Source: Planctomycetota bacterium
GTDB taxonomy: Bacteria; Planctomycetota; Phycisphaerae; Sedimentisphaerales; Anaerobacaceae
DNA length: 64,000 nucleotides
NCBI GenBank assembly: GCA_019456255.1
Contig: VRUG01000014.1
Coordinates: 1-64,000, forward strand
Reading direction: 5' to 3'
The notes beneath the pieces are model-generated. The model made no database searches. It was not told the DNA's origin and saw nothing but the letters and a program-made list of their open reading frames with translations. The translations under genes and the position numbers were made by a program. Of the stretch, positions 1 to 8,839 are shown piece by piece (positions within the stretch are counted from its first letter, which is position 1; every line of letters begins with the position of its first letter).

Positions 1-72
1 TTTGTCTCCTGAAACTATTATCGTCTCAGACGACAAATCCACCTTAATCACGCGCCCAGTTTTCGGGGAGTA

Positions 73-513
73 TTATAATAGAAGCACCTCAACAAGTTTT
101 CTACGAACAGCGTCATCTTCTTTTAGTGTGAGCGAGTCTCTATAGTATTGTTCCGCGTTTTGATAATCACTCATTGCGTAATATGTATCAGCAAGCCAGT
201 TTTTCGATTTATAATCTTTTGGATTTATTTTTGTCATAGTTTTTAGTGCTTGGGCCATTTCTTTATTTCTGTCAAGTCTTTGATATGTCCAGACAAGATA
301 TTGTGCAGTTTCAAGATTTTTTGGTTTTGTTTTAAAGGCAGTAATAAAGTACGGCAGCGCTTTTTGATATTTAGCTTTTTTGAAATGCCTTTGACCTCTG
401 ACGAAATTTTTGTAGTGAACCTGCGTATATTGAAAAATCAAGGTAAAGAGAACGATTAACATCACGGTTGTCAGCAGTTCAATGATTATGTTTATTTTAG
501 TTTTATTAGTCAT
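73..513 (-). CDS. Small membrane-anchored TPR protein
   Basis: A 146-residue protein of unknown specific function. Residues about 8-30 form one hydrophobic segment (IIIELLTTVMLIVLFTLIF), and the rest is two to three TPR-like helix pairs, for example around KKAKYQKALPYFITAF and YYAMSDYQNAEQYYRDSL. The topology suggests a single anchor with the TPRs outside the cytoplasm. TPRs bind proteins, so an adaptor role is likely, but no partner can be named. The ATG at 513 has a purine-rich AGAGGGGAG upstream at a long spacing. The gene is divergent from the C39-like protease gene and lies beyond the secretin end of the pilus locus, so a link to the pilus is possible but unproven. Confidence 0.75.
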   Translation of the reverse strand: MTNKTKINIIIELLTTVMLIVLFTLIFQYTQVHYKNFVRGQRHFKKAKYQKALPYFITAFKTKPKNLETAQYLVWTYQRLDRNKEMAQALKTMTKINPKDYKSKNWLADTYYAMSDYQNAEQYYRDSLTLKEDDAVRRKLVEVLLL

Positions 514-697
514 TTTGTGGCGTTTGCTCCCCTCTTAAAAATCACGAATTTTTCAACCTGCCCGAGCATACCTTTGCCGCTATGTCAGGTTAAAAATGAA
601 CCCCCAAACTATAAAGTTTTCTTCGGTCAAAAGTGGGTTTGGCTTGATTAGAAAGCGGTTTTGGGGCATCATTTGTGCCTTTGAATCAAGAAAAGTC

Positions 698-726
698 TTG
701 CAATCGTCTGGTCAAAATTGTATGAT
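698..726 (+). promoter_or_regulatory. Sigma70-type promoter of the C39-like protease gene
   Basis: TTGCAA at 698-703 and TATGAT at 721-726 are separated by exactly 17 nt. The predicted transcription start is near 733, some 15 nt before the ATG at 748. The same layout recurs at several other gene heads in this window, which supports it. Confidence 0.6.
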
Positions 727-747
727 GGTAGTCGCTAATCGGGGGCT

Positions 748-1626
748 ATGCAGGGCCTATTCACGCGATGTTTTAGAAGTATAATTCGGGGTTGGATGAT
801 GACAGTTTGGCTTGAATCAATTTTCGTTATTTTAGCGGCGTTTTCAGGGGTGTTTCTTGGTAGATGTCTTTCTCGTATAGAGAGGGGTGTGTGGACACTG
901 GGTTTTATTCTTCCTTTGAGTTCTATTTTGCTTTTAACAGCGGTTAGATACATTAGCGAACCCGGAATGTTGCCGTTTTTTTCACAGCTTACAACCGGTC
1001 AGCCCAAATTTATAATTTTGTCATTTGGTATAACAATGGGCCTTGGCACTCTACTTTATCGTATGACTCATAAAGTTAAGAGGTGCATAGTCTATATTAT
1101 AATGATTGGATTTGTGTTTTATTTTACGGTTCTTCCTGTTGTTAGTCCTGCGTTGTTAGAGAAAAAACTTCTTGGCCTTGAAACAAATATTGATTCTGAC
1201 GGCATTTGCCTGCAAACGACAAGTTATACGTGCGGTCCCGCAGCAGCAGTGACTGCAATCGGTCAATTCGGGTTATCGGCAGATGAGGGAGAAATGGCAT
1301 TACTTTCCAACACAAGTCTGCGTGGCGGTACTCTTGCGTGGTCGCTTCATAGTGCTATTGAGGAACGGTACAGCAAAGATGGTTTGAAATGCGAGTACCG
1401 CAAATTCGATAGTGTGAGTGAACTCGGAGAAGCAGGTATCACGCTTGTTATCGTCAAAGAGGGTTTTTTGCTGGACCATTGGGTGACGGTATTGGATGTT
1501 AGTGAGAAAGCTGTGGTTCTTGGCGACCCTGGTTTTGGTAAGATATCGATAAAACGAGAAGTTTTTGAAAAGGTCTGGCGTTTTTCAGGCATAGTTCTTC
1601 GTCGCGTAAGCGCACAGAGCATCTAA
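748..1626 (+). CDS. Membrane protein with C39-like cysteine peptidase domain
   Basis: A 292-residue protein. Residues 20-135 contain about four hydrophobic segments. From about residue 150 there is a papain-like C39 peptidase domain with Cys162 in TSYTCGPAAAV, His244 in LLDHWVTVLD and Asp260 in VLGDPGFGK, which is the complete Cys-His-Asp set. C39 domains cut after double-glycine leaders when fused to ABC exporters. Here there is no ABC transporter, so the substrate is unknown. The start at 748 fits the promoter at 698-726; an ATG at 796 (MMTVWLES, preceded by CGGGG) is an alternative. The gene converges with the secretin gene, 31 nt apart. A role in envelope-protein maturation near the pilus locus is only an inference. 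Confidence 0.75.
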   Translation: MQGLFTRCFRSIIRGWMMTVWLESIFVILAAFSGVFLGRCLSRIERGVWTLGFILPLSSILLLTAVRYISEPGMLPFFSQLTTGQPKFIILSFGITMGLGTLLYRMTHKVKRCIVYIIMIGFVFYFTVLPVVSPALLEKKLLGLETNIDSDGICLQTTSYTCGPAAAVTAIGQFGLSADEGEMALLSNTSLRGGTLAWSLHSAIEERYSKDGLKCEYRKFDSVSELGEAGITLVIVKEGFLLDHWVTVLDVSEKAVVLGDPGFGKISIKREVFEKVWRFSGIVLRRVSAQSI

Positions 1627-1657
1627 TCAGTCAAGCTGTTTTGACTTCAAAATCTGT

Positions 1658-3130
1658 TTAATTAATCTCTTTCATCATCTCTTTCATCGCCTCTTTTTCA
1701 TCAAGACTAAGTGGGGTTGGCACTTTTGTAGCTTCAAGCTGTTTCATCTCAAGCGGTGTCAGAGTTGGTATTTTGATAATGTGAGGTGTAATGAAAACAA
1801 CCAGTTCATTGACAACGTTTTTCTTTCCGGTAAACTTGAACAGGTTCCCTATAAGGGGGAGGTCGCCGAAAAACGGCACTTTGTTGACCTGTTCAACAAC
1901 ATCCTGTTTTCTCAAGCCACCAATTACAACTGTTTGCCCGTCCCTTACAAGTGCGGTTGTAATAGTTTCCCTTGTAGCGATAATAGGCTGAGGTGAAGCG
2001 TTATTAATTCCAGGTAGAACAACGTCACCGGTATTAACACTGAACTTCGGGTGCAGTTTAAGTCTAATTAAATTGTCCCTTGTAACATGCGGGGTAACAG
2101 TCAATTCAACTCCGACTTCCCTGAATTCAGTGGTTCCGATGTCACCACCGGCGGATGTTTGAGTAAGTTCCTGGAATGGTATTTCTTCTACAATTTTTAT
2201 AAGTGCTTCCTCGTTGTTAATAACCATTACTCTTGGATTTGCAAGTAGTTTTACCCAGATGTCTTCATCTTCAGCTCTTAGAATAGCATCTATATTTAAG
2301 CTATCGTTTAAGATACCGAATCGGATTAAACCATCGGTATCAGTAGCTTTGTTTGTTGTCCCATCGAATAAAGCAGTAACAAATGGATTAGTCGCGAGAC
2401 CTCCGACGCCTCCAAGGGTTTCGATACCATCAGTACCCGAATATGTAGTGTTCTTGCCCGCGGTCCACTCTATTCCCAGGTCCAGCCTATCAGTTGCAGT
2501 GACATCATAAATTCTGGCTTCTACCATAATTTGTGTTGTAATCTGGTCGACCTCGGTAATAAAAGTTTCTATCGCGTTTATTTTGCTTTCAACGTCGGTG
2601 ATTATCAAATGGCTTGTACCTTTGTTATAGGCGATGTTCCCCTCATCAGAAATAAATTTTCTAAGTGCATTGTAGACATCTTCAACGTCAGCGTAAGTAA
2701 TTTGATATACCCTGTTTATAAGCTTCTTCTGTTCCTTTGCGATTTCAGAGACAGGAACAATCCTAATCATATTCTCCGAGGATATATATGCATATCCATG
2801 TGCTAAGAGGATATTTGTCAGTGCTTCGCCAAGAGGCACGTCGGTTAGTGTAGCGGTGACCTCTCCGACAACTTTCGGGCTTTTAATAATATCGATATCG
2901 GCCTGTTGAGCCATACTTCGAAGGACATCTTCGATAGCAGTCTGCCTAAAATCGATACTTACTCTTTGAAGCATTTGTTTTTGCACAGGTGTCAATGCAA
3001 CTTTTTCTGGTCCCAATTCATTTGGTTCCGGCGGAATATCTTCACCTAACAGACTCACCGTTGTCATTAATAAGACAACCAAAGAAATGCCGGTTAGCTT
3101 GACAATTCTTTTTATAGAACGGGTTTTCAT
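1658..3130 (-). CDS. pilQ: Type IV pilus / type II secretion secretin (PilQ/GspD-like)
   Basis: Forms the outer-membrane channel through which the pilus or pseudopilus acts. The protein is 490 residues from the chosen ATG at 3130, which has a strong AAAGGGGGAC site; a reading frame continues 22 codons upstream but lacks such a site. It has a signal peptide (LTGISLVVLLMTTVSLLG), an STN/N0-type domain (VSIDFRQTAIEDVLRSMA) and an N1-like domain. The C-terminal secretin domain ends in the hallmark VPFFGDLPLIGNLF followed by ELVVFITPHII. It is shorter than typical PilQ because the N-terminal AMIN domains are absent. It is the last gene of the pilus operon. Confidence 0.93.
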   Translation of the reverse strand: MKTRSIKRIVKLTGISLVVLLMTTVSLLGEDIPPEPNELGPEKVALTPVQKQMLQRVSIDFRQTAIEDVLRSMAQQADIDIIKSPKVVGEVTATLTDVPLGEALTNILLAHGYAYISSENMIRIVPVSEIAKEQKKLINRVYQITYADVEDVYNALRKFISDEGNIAYNKGTSHLIITDVESKINAIETFITEVDQITTQIMVEARIYDVTATDRLDLGIEWTAGKNTTYSGTDGIETLGGVGGLATNPFVTALFDGTTNKATDTDGLIRFGILNDSLNIDAILRAEDEDIWVKLLANPRVMVINNEEALIKIVEEIPFQELTQTSAGGDIGTTEFREVGVELTVTPHVTRDNLIRLKLHPKFSVNTGDVVLPGINNASPQPIIATRETITTALVRDGQTVVIGGLRKQDVVEQVNKVPFFGDLPLIGNLFKFTGKKNVVNELVVFITPHIIKIPTLTPLEMKQLEATKVPTPLSLDEKEAMKEMMKEIN

Positions 3131-3171
3131 TTCGTCCCCCTTTGTTTTATCACGATCTGTTGTTAGTTTTT

Positions 3172-3903
3172 TTATTGTTCGACTTTCTGTCTCCATCTCT
3201 TATTATTCATTTCAAATTCGACAAAATCTACTCCGATATCAACAATTTTGGCTCCCATAACGATATCGCCAACATGAACGATTCCTTTTCCAATTATTGC
3301 CGAAGCGTTGTCTTTGCTGTAAAGAATTCCTTTAACGATGAGTTTACCTTCATAACGTCTTACATCTCCCATTCTGGTGATATCGCGAAATTCGTTCGGC
3401 ACCTTTGGTGGTGCTTCCCAGAACACCCTTGCCTGATAACCTTGTGCTGAAGCGGCCTGTCCTGGGTCAACAGACGAAGCTGCCATATCTCCTTTAGAAA
3501 ACAATCCCATCCAACTTATTGCAACCAGCAGTATGATGATTGACAAAACCCCCGTCACCGGCAAAATACAGTTTTGCTTGATTTTTTCCAAATTAATTGT
3601 TTTATACTTTGCCTCATTATTAGATTTGATTTTCTTTACATTTTCCAAGGTCTGAAGGTGTATATTCTTTAGCCAGGTGTACGCCTTTTGCGAGTCGAAA
3701 GCCGTTTTTTGCTGCCCTGGTAGAGAAGAGTTATTGAGCGATTGCTGCTTTGAAGCGTTAATTTCTCCGGCGCCCGATTTATCATCGCCTGGCGATTTTC
3801 CTTCTTTGTTTGGCGAATCCTGCTTATTCGACACATTTTTCGGAAACTGCACACTGTCAAATATGGAGGAAACTTTCTTCTGTAGTCCTGATTTCGGTTT
3901 CAT
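3172..3903 (-). CDS. GspB/PilP-like inner-membrane protein
   Basis: A 243-residue bitopic protein. It has a hydrophilic, low-complexity cytoplasmic part, one transmembrane segment (VTGVLSIIILLVAISWMGLF) and a periplasmic C-terminal domain (KGILYSKDNASAIIGKGIVH, then FVEFEMNNKRWRQKV). That last pattern is typical of GspB/PulB and related to PilP/GspC, which connect the inner-membrane PilMNO platform with the secretin. The ATG at 3903 has GAGGTG at good spacing; the in-frame ATG at 3918 has none. The start lies inside the end of the ParA-like gene (47-nt overlap), so translation is probably coupled. The secretin gene follows 41 nt downstream, which fits the assigned role. Confidence 0.75.
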   Translation of the reverse strand: MKPKSGLQKKVSSIFDSVQFPKNVSNKQDSPNKEGKSPGDDKSGAGEINASKQQSLNNSSLPGQQKTAFDSQKAYTWLKNIHLQTLENVKKIKSNNEAKYKTINLEKIKQNCILPVTGVLSIIILLVAISWMGLFSKGDMAASSVDPGQAASAQGYQARVFWEAPPKVPNEFRDITRMGDVRRYEGKLIVKGILYSKDNASAIIGKGIVHVGDIVMGAKIVDIGVDFVEFEMNNKRWRQKVEQ

Positions 3904-4657
3904 GATTACACACCTCATTAGCTAATGCTCTATATTCATTTGCGCCTTTACAGTTTGCGTCGTAAGTCAAGACAGGAGCTCCTGCACTTGGTGCTTCTGC
4001 GAGGCGCACACAATTGTGAATAACGGTTTTGAAGACTTTGTCTGAAAAGAATTCTCTTACCTGCCTTTGTACGTCTCTGCTTAAGATGGTTCTTTCATCA
4101 ACGAAGGTAAATAGTATTCTCAAGCTCTCCAAGTTACAGGAGAATCTTTGTTTGACAATCCCCATGCTGTCGAGTATTTGCTTTAGTCCCTCGATGGCAT
4201 AATAGTGTGTTTGTATTGGGATTATAACCTCATTGCTTGCTACGAGCGCGTTTATAGTTAAGATGCTCAGAGATGGCGAGCAGTCAATGATGCAGAGGTC
4301 ATAATTATGTTCTACGGTTTTTAGTTTTTCACTGAGTACACTTTCTCGTGCATAACGAATTGCCAGTTCCATTTCAGCCCCTGAAAGCAGTATATGTCCC
4401 GGCGCGATATCCAAGTTTACCACATTAGTGGTGAGTATAATGTCAGCTATTGGCGTATGTTCATTAACAATCACGTTATATAGAGTGACCTTTAAATCGT
4501 TTGCTTTTATTCCGAATGCCAGAGTAGTATGTGCCTGGGGGTCAAGGTCTATAACAAGGACTCGATACCCTTTCATGGCACATGCGGCTGATAGATTGAC
4601 AGCAGTGGTGGTTTTTCCACACCCTCCCTTTTGATTTGCAATAGCTATAGTTTTCAT
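3857..4657 (-). CDS. ParA/Soj-family ATPase inside the pilus operon
   Basis: A 266-residue P-loop ATPase of the ParA/MinD superfamily. It has the deviant Walker A KGGCGKTT with the signature lysine at residues 10-17, the A' motif VIDLDPQAHTT and a Walker B-like LCIIDCSPSLS. ParA-type proteins position chromosomes, plasmids or large protein machines by ATP-dependent binding to DNA or membrane. There is no ParB gene or parS-like site nearby, and the gene sits between pilO and the GspB-like gene, overlapping the latter. The context therefore suggests positioning or assembly control of the pilus machine rather than DNA segregation. This is inference from position; the family assignment is secure. 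Confidence 0.88.
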   Translation of the reverse strand: MKTIAIANQKGGCGKTTTAVNLSAACAMKGYRVLVIDLDPQAHTTLAFGIKANDLKVTLYNVIVNEHTPIADIILTTNVVNLDIAPGHILLSGAEMELAIRYARESVLSEKLKTVEHNYDLCIIDCSPSLSILTINALVASNEVIIPIQTHYYAIEGLKQILDSMGIVKQRFSCNLESLRILFTFVDERTILSRDVQRQVREFFSDKVFKTVIHNCVRLAEAPSAGAPVLTYDANCKGANEYRALANEVCNHETEIRTTEESFLHI

Positions 4658-4669
4658 TTTGGTATCCGC

Positions 4670-5293
4670 TCACTTAAATGCAATTAGTTTATTGTTAATA
4701 TCTGCCTGCGTTATCTGGCCTTCGATTTTCACATCCGGTTTTTCAACAATTACAGCCAAAGTCAGAGTAATTTCGTTTGTGAAGTCCGACTCGCTTAATC
4801 TGGCTATAACAAATTTATCTATGAGTATGACCGGTCGATGGCGTTCAAACTCATTTATAAGCCTTACGAATTGTTTGTAAGTTCCCTGCCATGAAATATC
4901 TATTCTGCCTAACATTAAATAATTACAGTTTGGTATTTCAAAAAACTCTCCTCCTCCTTTACCTAAAGCAGTGACATCTTTTATGCCAACTTTTTTTGCG
5001 ATTCTACTGACTTCCAGGGCAATATCGGTTATTTTGTTTTGTGCTATTACAAAACCCTCAAAACGTTCCCTGCTCTGGGCCAGGCGTTTCTGCAGGGATC
5101 TCATATTTTTCATACCGACAAGTCCTGATACTTCATCAAGTTGGGCCGTCAGCGTATTTACCTGGCTTCTTTTGATTCTGGCTTTTTTATGAACAGGCCT
5201 AAGAAATATCACATGGATAGCAATAACAACTGTGATGCATATTAACCAGATTACACCAAGCCTGATAAAATATTGTTTCTGAACTAATCTCAT
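4670..5293 (-). CDS. pilO: Type IV pilus inner-membrane platform protein PilO-like
   Basis: A 207-residue bitopic protein with an N-terminal transmembrane segment (LGVIWLICITVVIAIHVIFL), a coiled-coil stretch (residues about 35-75) and a ferredoxin-like periplasmic domain (ISWQGTYKQFVRLINEFER), the usual PilO/GspM architecture. PilO pairs with PilN and couples the cytoplasmic PilM ring to the secretin. The ATG at 5293 follows GGAAATTTT. It lies 12 nt after pilN and 12 nt before the ParA-like gene, all in one operon. Confidence 0.85.
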   Translation of the reverse strand: MRLVQKQYFIRLGVIWLICITVVIAIHVIFLRPVHKKARIKRSQVNTLTAQLDEVSGLVGMKNMRSLQKRLAQSRERFEGFVIAQNKITDIALEVSRIAKKVGIKDVTALGKGGGEFFEIPNCNYLMLGRIDISWQGTYKQFVRLINEFERHRPVILIDKFVIARLSESDFTNEITLTLAVIVEKPDVKIEGQITQADINNKLIAFK

Positions 5294-5305
5294 AAAATTT
5301 CCATA

Positions 5306-5947
5306 TTAATTAACGACAAGATTGCAGTTTAGTTCGTACATAATAATGTCTTCCCTGTCGATATTCTCTGGTCTTCGTGAAGCAACAACGATATCCTGAA
5401 CATTATCCTTAAACCATTTTGATGCCAGTAGATTTTGCTGGAACTGTTTAACGGCATGGTCGCTGTCATAGTTTGTAAAAGAATAGGTATTTATTAATAA
5501 TGTTCGAGCAGAAACAGGGATATTTATTTTTCGATCCGGGTCATCTTTTCTTGGTACTCTTTTTGAAACAGTTTTTAGTTTCACCTCTAATCTTCCAATA
5601 ACCATTTCCTGTGGAAGATGCTCGCTTAACAACATCATTAATTGTGTCCACTGGACGTATTTGTCTATAACATCATCTGTTTCAGTGAGACATAGTGTTA
5701 TTTTTTTCTGTTCAGCTTTTTGCATTTTCCCCTGTTCGACTTTTGGCTTTAGTTTTTCGAATCTAGCCTGGTGTTCTTTTAAAGAATGTGTTTGTGTTTT
5801 TATAACAATCCTGCTGTAAAAGAAACTTCCTACCATGAGGAAGAGTAGAATACATGGTACGCTAAAAGCAATAGCGGTAGCTGTCATGATTTTAATATCA
5901 GTTTTAACGGGCAAACCCTGCCCTTTCATGAGGTCTATTGTAAACAT
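5306..5947 (-). CDS. pilN: Type IV pilus assembly protein PilN-like
   Basis: A 213-residue protein with a short cytoplasmic N-terminus (MFTIDLMKGQGLPVK), a transmembrane segment (TAIAFSVPCILLFLMVGSFF), a coiled-coil region (about residues 50-85) and a periplasmic fold. The N-terminal tail is where PilN docks onto PilM in characterised systems. In those systems the motif is INLLP-like; here it reads IDLMKG, so docking residues differ. The gene starts one base after pilM ends, and pilO follows, which makes the PilMNO assignment firm even though the sequence itself is weakly conserved. Confidence 0.82.
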   Translation of the reverse strand: MFTIDLMKGQGLPVKTDIKIMTATAIAFSVPCILLFLMVGSFFYSRIVIKTQTHSLKEHQARFEKLKPKVEQGKMQKAEQKKITLCLTETDDVIDKYVQWTQLMMLLSEHLPQEMVIGRLEVKLKTVSKRVPRKDDPDRKINIPVSARTLLINTYSFTNYDSDHAVKQFQQNLLASKWFKDNVQDIVVASRRPENIDREDIIMYELNCNLVVN

Positions 5948-5948
5948 A

Positions 5949-7013
5949 TTAAATTTCCCTCATAGCAAGTCCGATTGCCGTTGCCATTGACGGTCCTGTC
6001 TTAATTTTTTCTTCAATATTTTCCATGCTCTGAGCAAAAGAAGCTTTAATTAATGGATTCCAAACCTCAATAGTTTCCGACAGTCCTTCTTTTAGTAGAT
6101 GCTCAACTCCCACGGCAGATACAAGTCCGCCGCAAACATAAATTTTGTCAATTTTGCACTGATTTATATGAGAGGTATAATACAAGAGTGTTTCTTTTAT
6201 CTCATTAATGAGAGTTTCCATTGCGATTTTGAAGCTGTTTTCGAATGCATTCATATCGGAGTGTGACATTTTTCCTGCGAGAGTTTTTTCAACATCTTCC
6301 AGTGACATGGTCTGTTCGCGTGAGACACGTTCAATTATTTCTTTTGTTCCCTGTGTAATACATCGAACAAAAGGCCGATAGTCTTTTGGCAAAATCATCA
6401 GATTGCTAAAAGCGTTTCCTATATCTAAAACGGCATTAGTTTCATTTTTATCATGGTCAGAAAATTCTGAAAAGCAATTCAGTACAGCCAGTGCGTTAAC
6501 ATCCATAAGTACGTTTTGCAGCCCGGCATTTGAAACACACTGATTCATTTTATAGACAGTATCGGAGTGCGCGGCAACGAACAATCCTAAGACATCACTT
6601 TCCTCATCAAGATTTCCGAAGAGTTGATAATCAATTATACTTTGTCTCATATCCAAAGGAGAGACCTGTTCGACCTCATGTAGAATTGCGGCGGCAACTT
6701 CATGCTTAGGCGTCGGCTTCAACTTGAAAGTTCGAACTATAACATCCGGTCCATTAACTGCAGCAACGGCATAATTCACTTTTGCTTCAAGGATCTCAAA
6801 ACATTTATGTATAGCTTTTATCGTGTCTGCTTTATTGTTACTTTTTGAATTATTTTCATGAACGATTTTAACATTTGCCAATTTAGCAATAGAATATTTT
6901 TTATCTGTTTTATTAAGCTGTACCGCCTTTACTGAATATGTACCGACATCCAATCCCAATACGGAACTGCCGCTAACCTCTAAATAATCTTTTAATTTTG
7001 CAATCATTTTCAT
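5949..7013 (-). CDS. pilM: Type IV pilus assembly ATPase-like PilM
   Basis: A 354-residue actin-like (FtsA/PilM) protein. The phosphate-1 motif is VLGLDVGTYSVKAVQL near the N-terminus, with AVLDIGNAFSNLMIL in the second half and the adenosine motif KIYVCGGLVSAVG near the C-terminus. PilM forms a cytoplasmic ring under the pilus, binds PilN and relays ATPase motion. Its length matches the family. The start at 7013 (MKMIAKL) has no clear Shine-Dalgarno site; ATG at 7007 is equally possible. It is followed without a gap by pilN. Confidence 0.9.
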   Translation of the reverse strand: MKMIAKLKDYLEVSGSSVLGLDVGTYSVKAVQLNKTDKKYSIAKLANVKIVHENNSKSNNKADTIKAIHKCFEILEAKVNYAVAAVNGPDVIVRTFKLKPTPKHEVAAAILHEVEQVSPLDMRQSIIDYQLFGNLDEESDVLGLFVAAHSDTVYKMNQCVSNAGLQNVLMDVNALAVLNCFSEFSDHDKNETNAVLDIGNAFSNLMILPKDYRPFVRCITQGTKEIIERVSREQTMSLEDVEKTLAGKMSHSDMNAFENSFKIAMETLINEIKETLLYYTSHINQCKIDKIYVCGGLVSAVGVEHLLKEGLSETIEVWNPLIKASFAQSMENIEEKIKTGPSMATAIGLAMREI

Positions 7014-7043
7014 AATATTTTCAAATTATGCAATTCTTTTAAA

Positions 7044-8285
7044 TCATTCTTCATACCATCTTGTTGGAACAAATCTAACGCCTTCGTCGTTAGGGTCGGC
7101 TATCTGAAGCGCAGTATCGTAATGGAAGTTTACGCTGTTATGCAAAATCAAGCTGTCTCCGACAAATGAACCAAACAAATCGCCGCTATTTCTCATATCC
7201 AGTTCAGCGTATGGAGCATAAATAGCGCCATAAAAATCGGCGCTGTTCTTAAGAATTATTGAAGTAGCATTTGATGTTCCAAAAATCTGCAATTTCGTGG
7301 GGTCCTGTGTATCATTGGTAACTTCAGTGCCAGCCTTAGCATTAAAATTGCCGTCTAAATATAATTCGAGTGACGAATCCGGCGTTCCTTTAACAATCAG
7401 TTCAGCATTTTTTTTAAGCAGCATCCCCCCCGCCAATACATTTACAATCACACTTCCCTCAATTTCAAGGGTGGCGTTCTGATTTACAGTTATTTTGTCA
7501 TATAAATATCTTCCTGAACTAATAGTGACGGTATTATTTTTTGGGACATCAAGGTCACCGAGATTCACAAGTCCACCGATAGACATAGTGACATCCGGAA
7601 AAGGTATCTCGACTAAAGAGGCAAAGATATCCCCCTCGAAGCCACTTCGGTCATCTACAACAGCTTCCGGGTCATCAAGTGCTCCCACGCCTACAATTAA
7701 AGAACTTCCATCCGAAATAACAACTCGCCTTCGCAGTGTAATATCACCACCATCATCATCATTTGTTCCGATTTCTACAGGCAGTCCGCTATTTGCTCCA
7801 CCGTAAGGCCCCTCTGCGGAGTTATACCCGTCAACGGTAGCATTAGCTTTTAATTCGATAGTGTCTTTTACAAGTATGGCAAAACTAAAGACGCTAACCA
7901 AAACAGTTCTGCTGAAAACTTTTCTTTGGACCCGTCCTGCGGTACCGACAGATGCGACATCAAATGCAAGCAACCCCGCAGGTATCCCTGCGGTCGGCAC
8001 AACGCTATAGGTATATATTTGGTCGCTTCCAGAGAGTGCGACCGGTGCCGTGGCCTGCGGCAGTACTCCTGTCCATGCATCAAGCAATCGGTTCAACTCG
8101 AAGATGGCAGCATCGTGTCCTGCATCAGCGGCTGCTCTTGCGGCAGTTTCTCTTTCTGTTCTGATGGCTCTTATTCGACTTTGGAATCCCAGGCTTGCCA
8201 TTGATATTGCCATTATGGCAAATATTGCAATTGCAACAATAGCCAGAACAAGTATCAAGCCTTTTTTATTTTTAGGCAGTTTCAT
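7044..8285 (-). CDS. PilX-like pilus assembly protein with beta-helix-like domain
   Basis: A 413-residue protein. The N-terminus (KKGLILVLAIVAIAIFAIMA) is a PilX-type hydrophobic helix followed by a charged helix (RAIRTERETAARAAADAG). The remaining ~300 residues look like a beta-solenoid of the DUF7305 kind, with repeated short strands such as NATLEIEGSVIV and SADFYGAIYAPYAELDMRNS. In other systems PilX-type minor pilins prime pilus assembly and modulate adhesion. The large solenoid makes this one a candidate tip or adhesive subunit. It has no classical G/FTLIE prepilin site. It sits directly after the minor pilin genes and before pilM. Confidence 0.78.
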   Translation of the reverse strand: MKLPKNKKGLILVLAIVAIAIFAIMAISMASLGFQSRIRAIRTERETAARAAADAGHDAAIFELNRLLDAWTGVLPQATAPVALSGSDQIYTYSVVPTAGIPAGLLAFDVASVGTAGRVQRKVFSRTVLVSVFSFAILVKDTIELKANATVDGYNSAEGPYGGANSGLPVEIGTNDDDGGDITLRRRVVISDGSSLIVGVGALDDPEAVVDDRSGFEGDIFASLVEIPFPDVTMSIGGLVNLGDLDVPKNNTVTISSGRYLYDKITVNQNATLEIEGSVIVNVLAGGMLLKKNAELIVKGTPDSSLELYLDGNFNAKAGTEVTNDTQDPTKLQIFGTSNATSIILKNSADFYGAIYAPYAELDMRNSGDLFGSFVGDSLILHNSVNFHYDTALQIADPNDEGVRFVPTRWYEE

Positions 8286-8301
8286 TTTTTCTTCTCCAGC
8301 A

Positions 8302-8814
8302 TTAATTATGTAATACTGCTGAGGTAATTATTTGCAATGTTTGTTTTCCATCATCAAGTTGGAGTGACATTTTCAATGCAGTTCCTGTTCCTGTGAATCT
8401 GCAATCGGTCACATTTTCCGCTAAGGTCCCGGTTCTAAAAGCCGCTCTTGGATTTTTGATTCCATGTTCAACAAAGAGTTTGTCATCGAGCCAATAGAAT
8501 CTTGCATATCGGTCCGGGAATTCCGCGTCATTATTTGCGGTATCATCCCAGTAATCGACTTCTGCACTTGTTTTGTCATCTGCTATAGTATAATGTCTTG
8601 CGGCCTTTCTAACGGTTCCATCGAAGGCCTTACGTAAAATATAAGCGTCTTGCACAACATCGCTATGGACCCTGTTAAACATTTGCCCCCATCCCCGCTG
8701 GACGCTTACCATGAATGTTCCTATTCCCATAACAACGATAAATGAAATAGCTATCGTTACCATCAATTCAATAAGTGTAAAAGCATTTCGATTTTTTGTT
8801 ATTTTCAAGCACAT
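8302..8814 (-). CDS. Minor pilin, PilW/GspJ-like
   Basis: A 170-residue prepilin-like protein starting at the ATG at 8814 (MCLKITKNRNAFTLIELMV). The cleavage-methylation motif is present, but the usual Gly before Phe is Ala (NRNA/FTLIE); Ala or Ser at this position is tolerated in some prepilins. The helix VTIAISFIVVMGIGTFMVSV follows, then a globular part. The upstream frame extends 39 codons into the preceding gene, but the chosen start falls just after that gene stops and has AAGG upstream. It is probably a low-abundance pilus or pseudopilus subunit. Confidence 0.82.
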   Translation of the reverse strand: MCLKITKNRNAFTLIELMVTIAISFIVVMGIGTFMVSVQRGWGQMFNRVHSDVVQDAYILRKAFDGTVRKAARHYTIADDKTSAEVDYWDDTANNDAEFPDRYARFYWLDDKLFVEHGIKNPRAAFRTGTLAENVTDCRFTGTGTALKMSLQLDDGKQTLQIITSAVLHN

Positions 8815-8839
8815 ATTATTCTGCCTTAATTTTAAGAGT

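Noticed and set aside
1629-1646. Bidirectional terminator between the C39-like gene and the secretin gene
   Set aside because: AGTCAA/TTGACT forms only a 6-bp stem with no T run on either strand, too weak to call.
3857-4657. Chromosome or plasmid partition locus
   Set aside because: There is no ParB-like gene, no clustered parS-like sites and no replication gene; the gene lies within the pilus operon.
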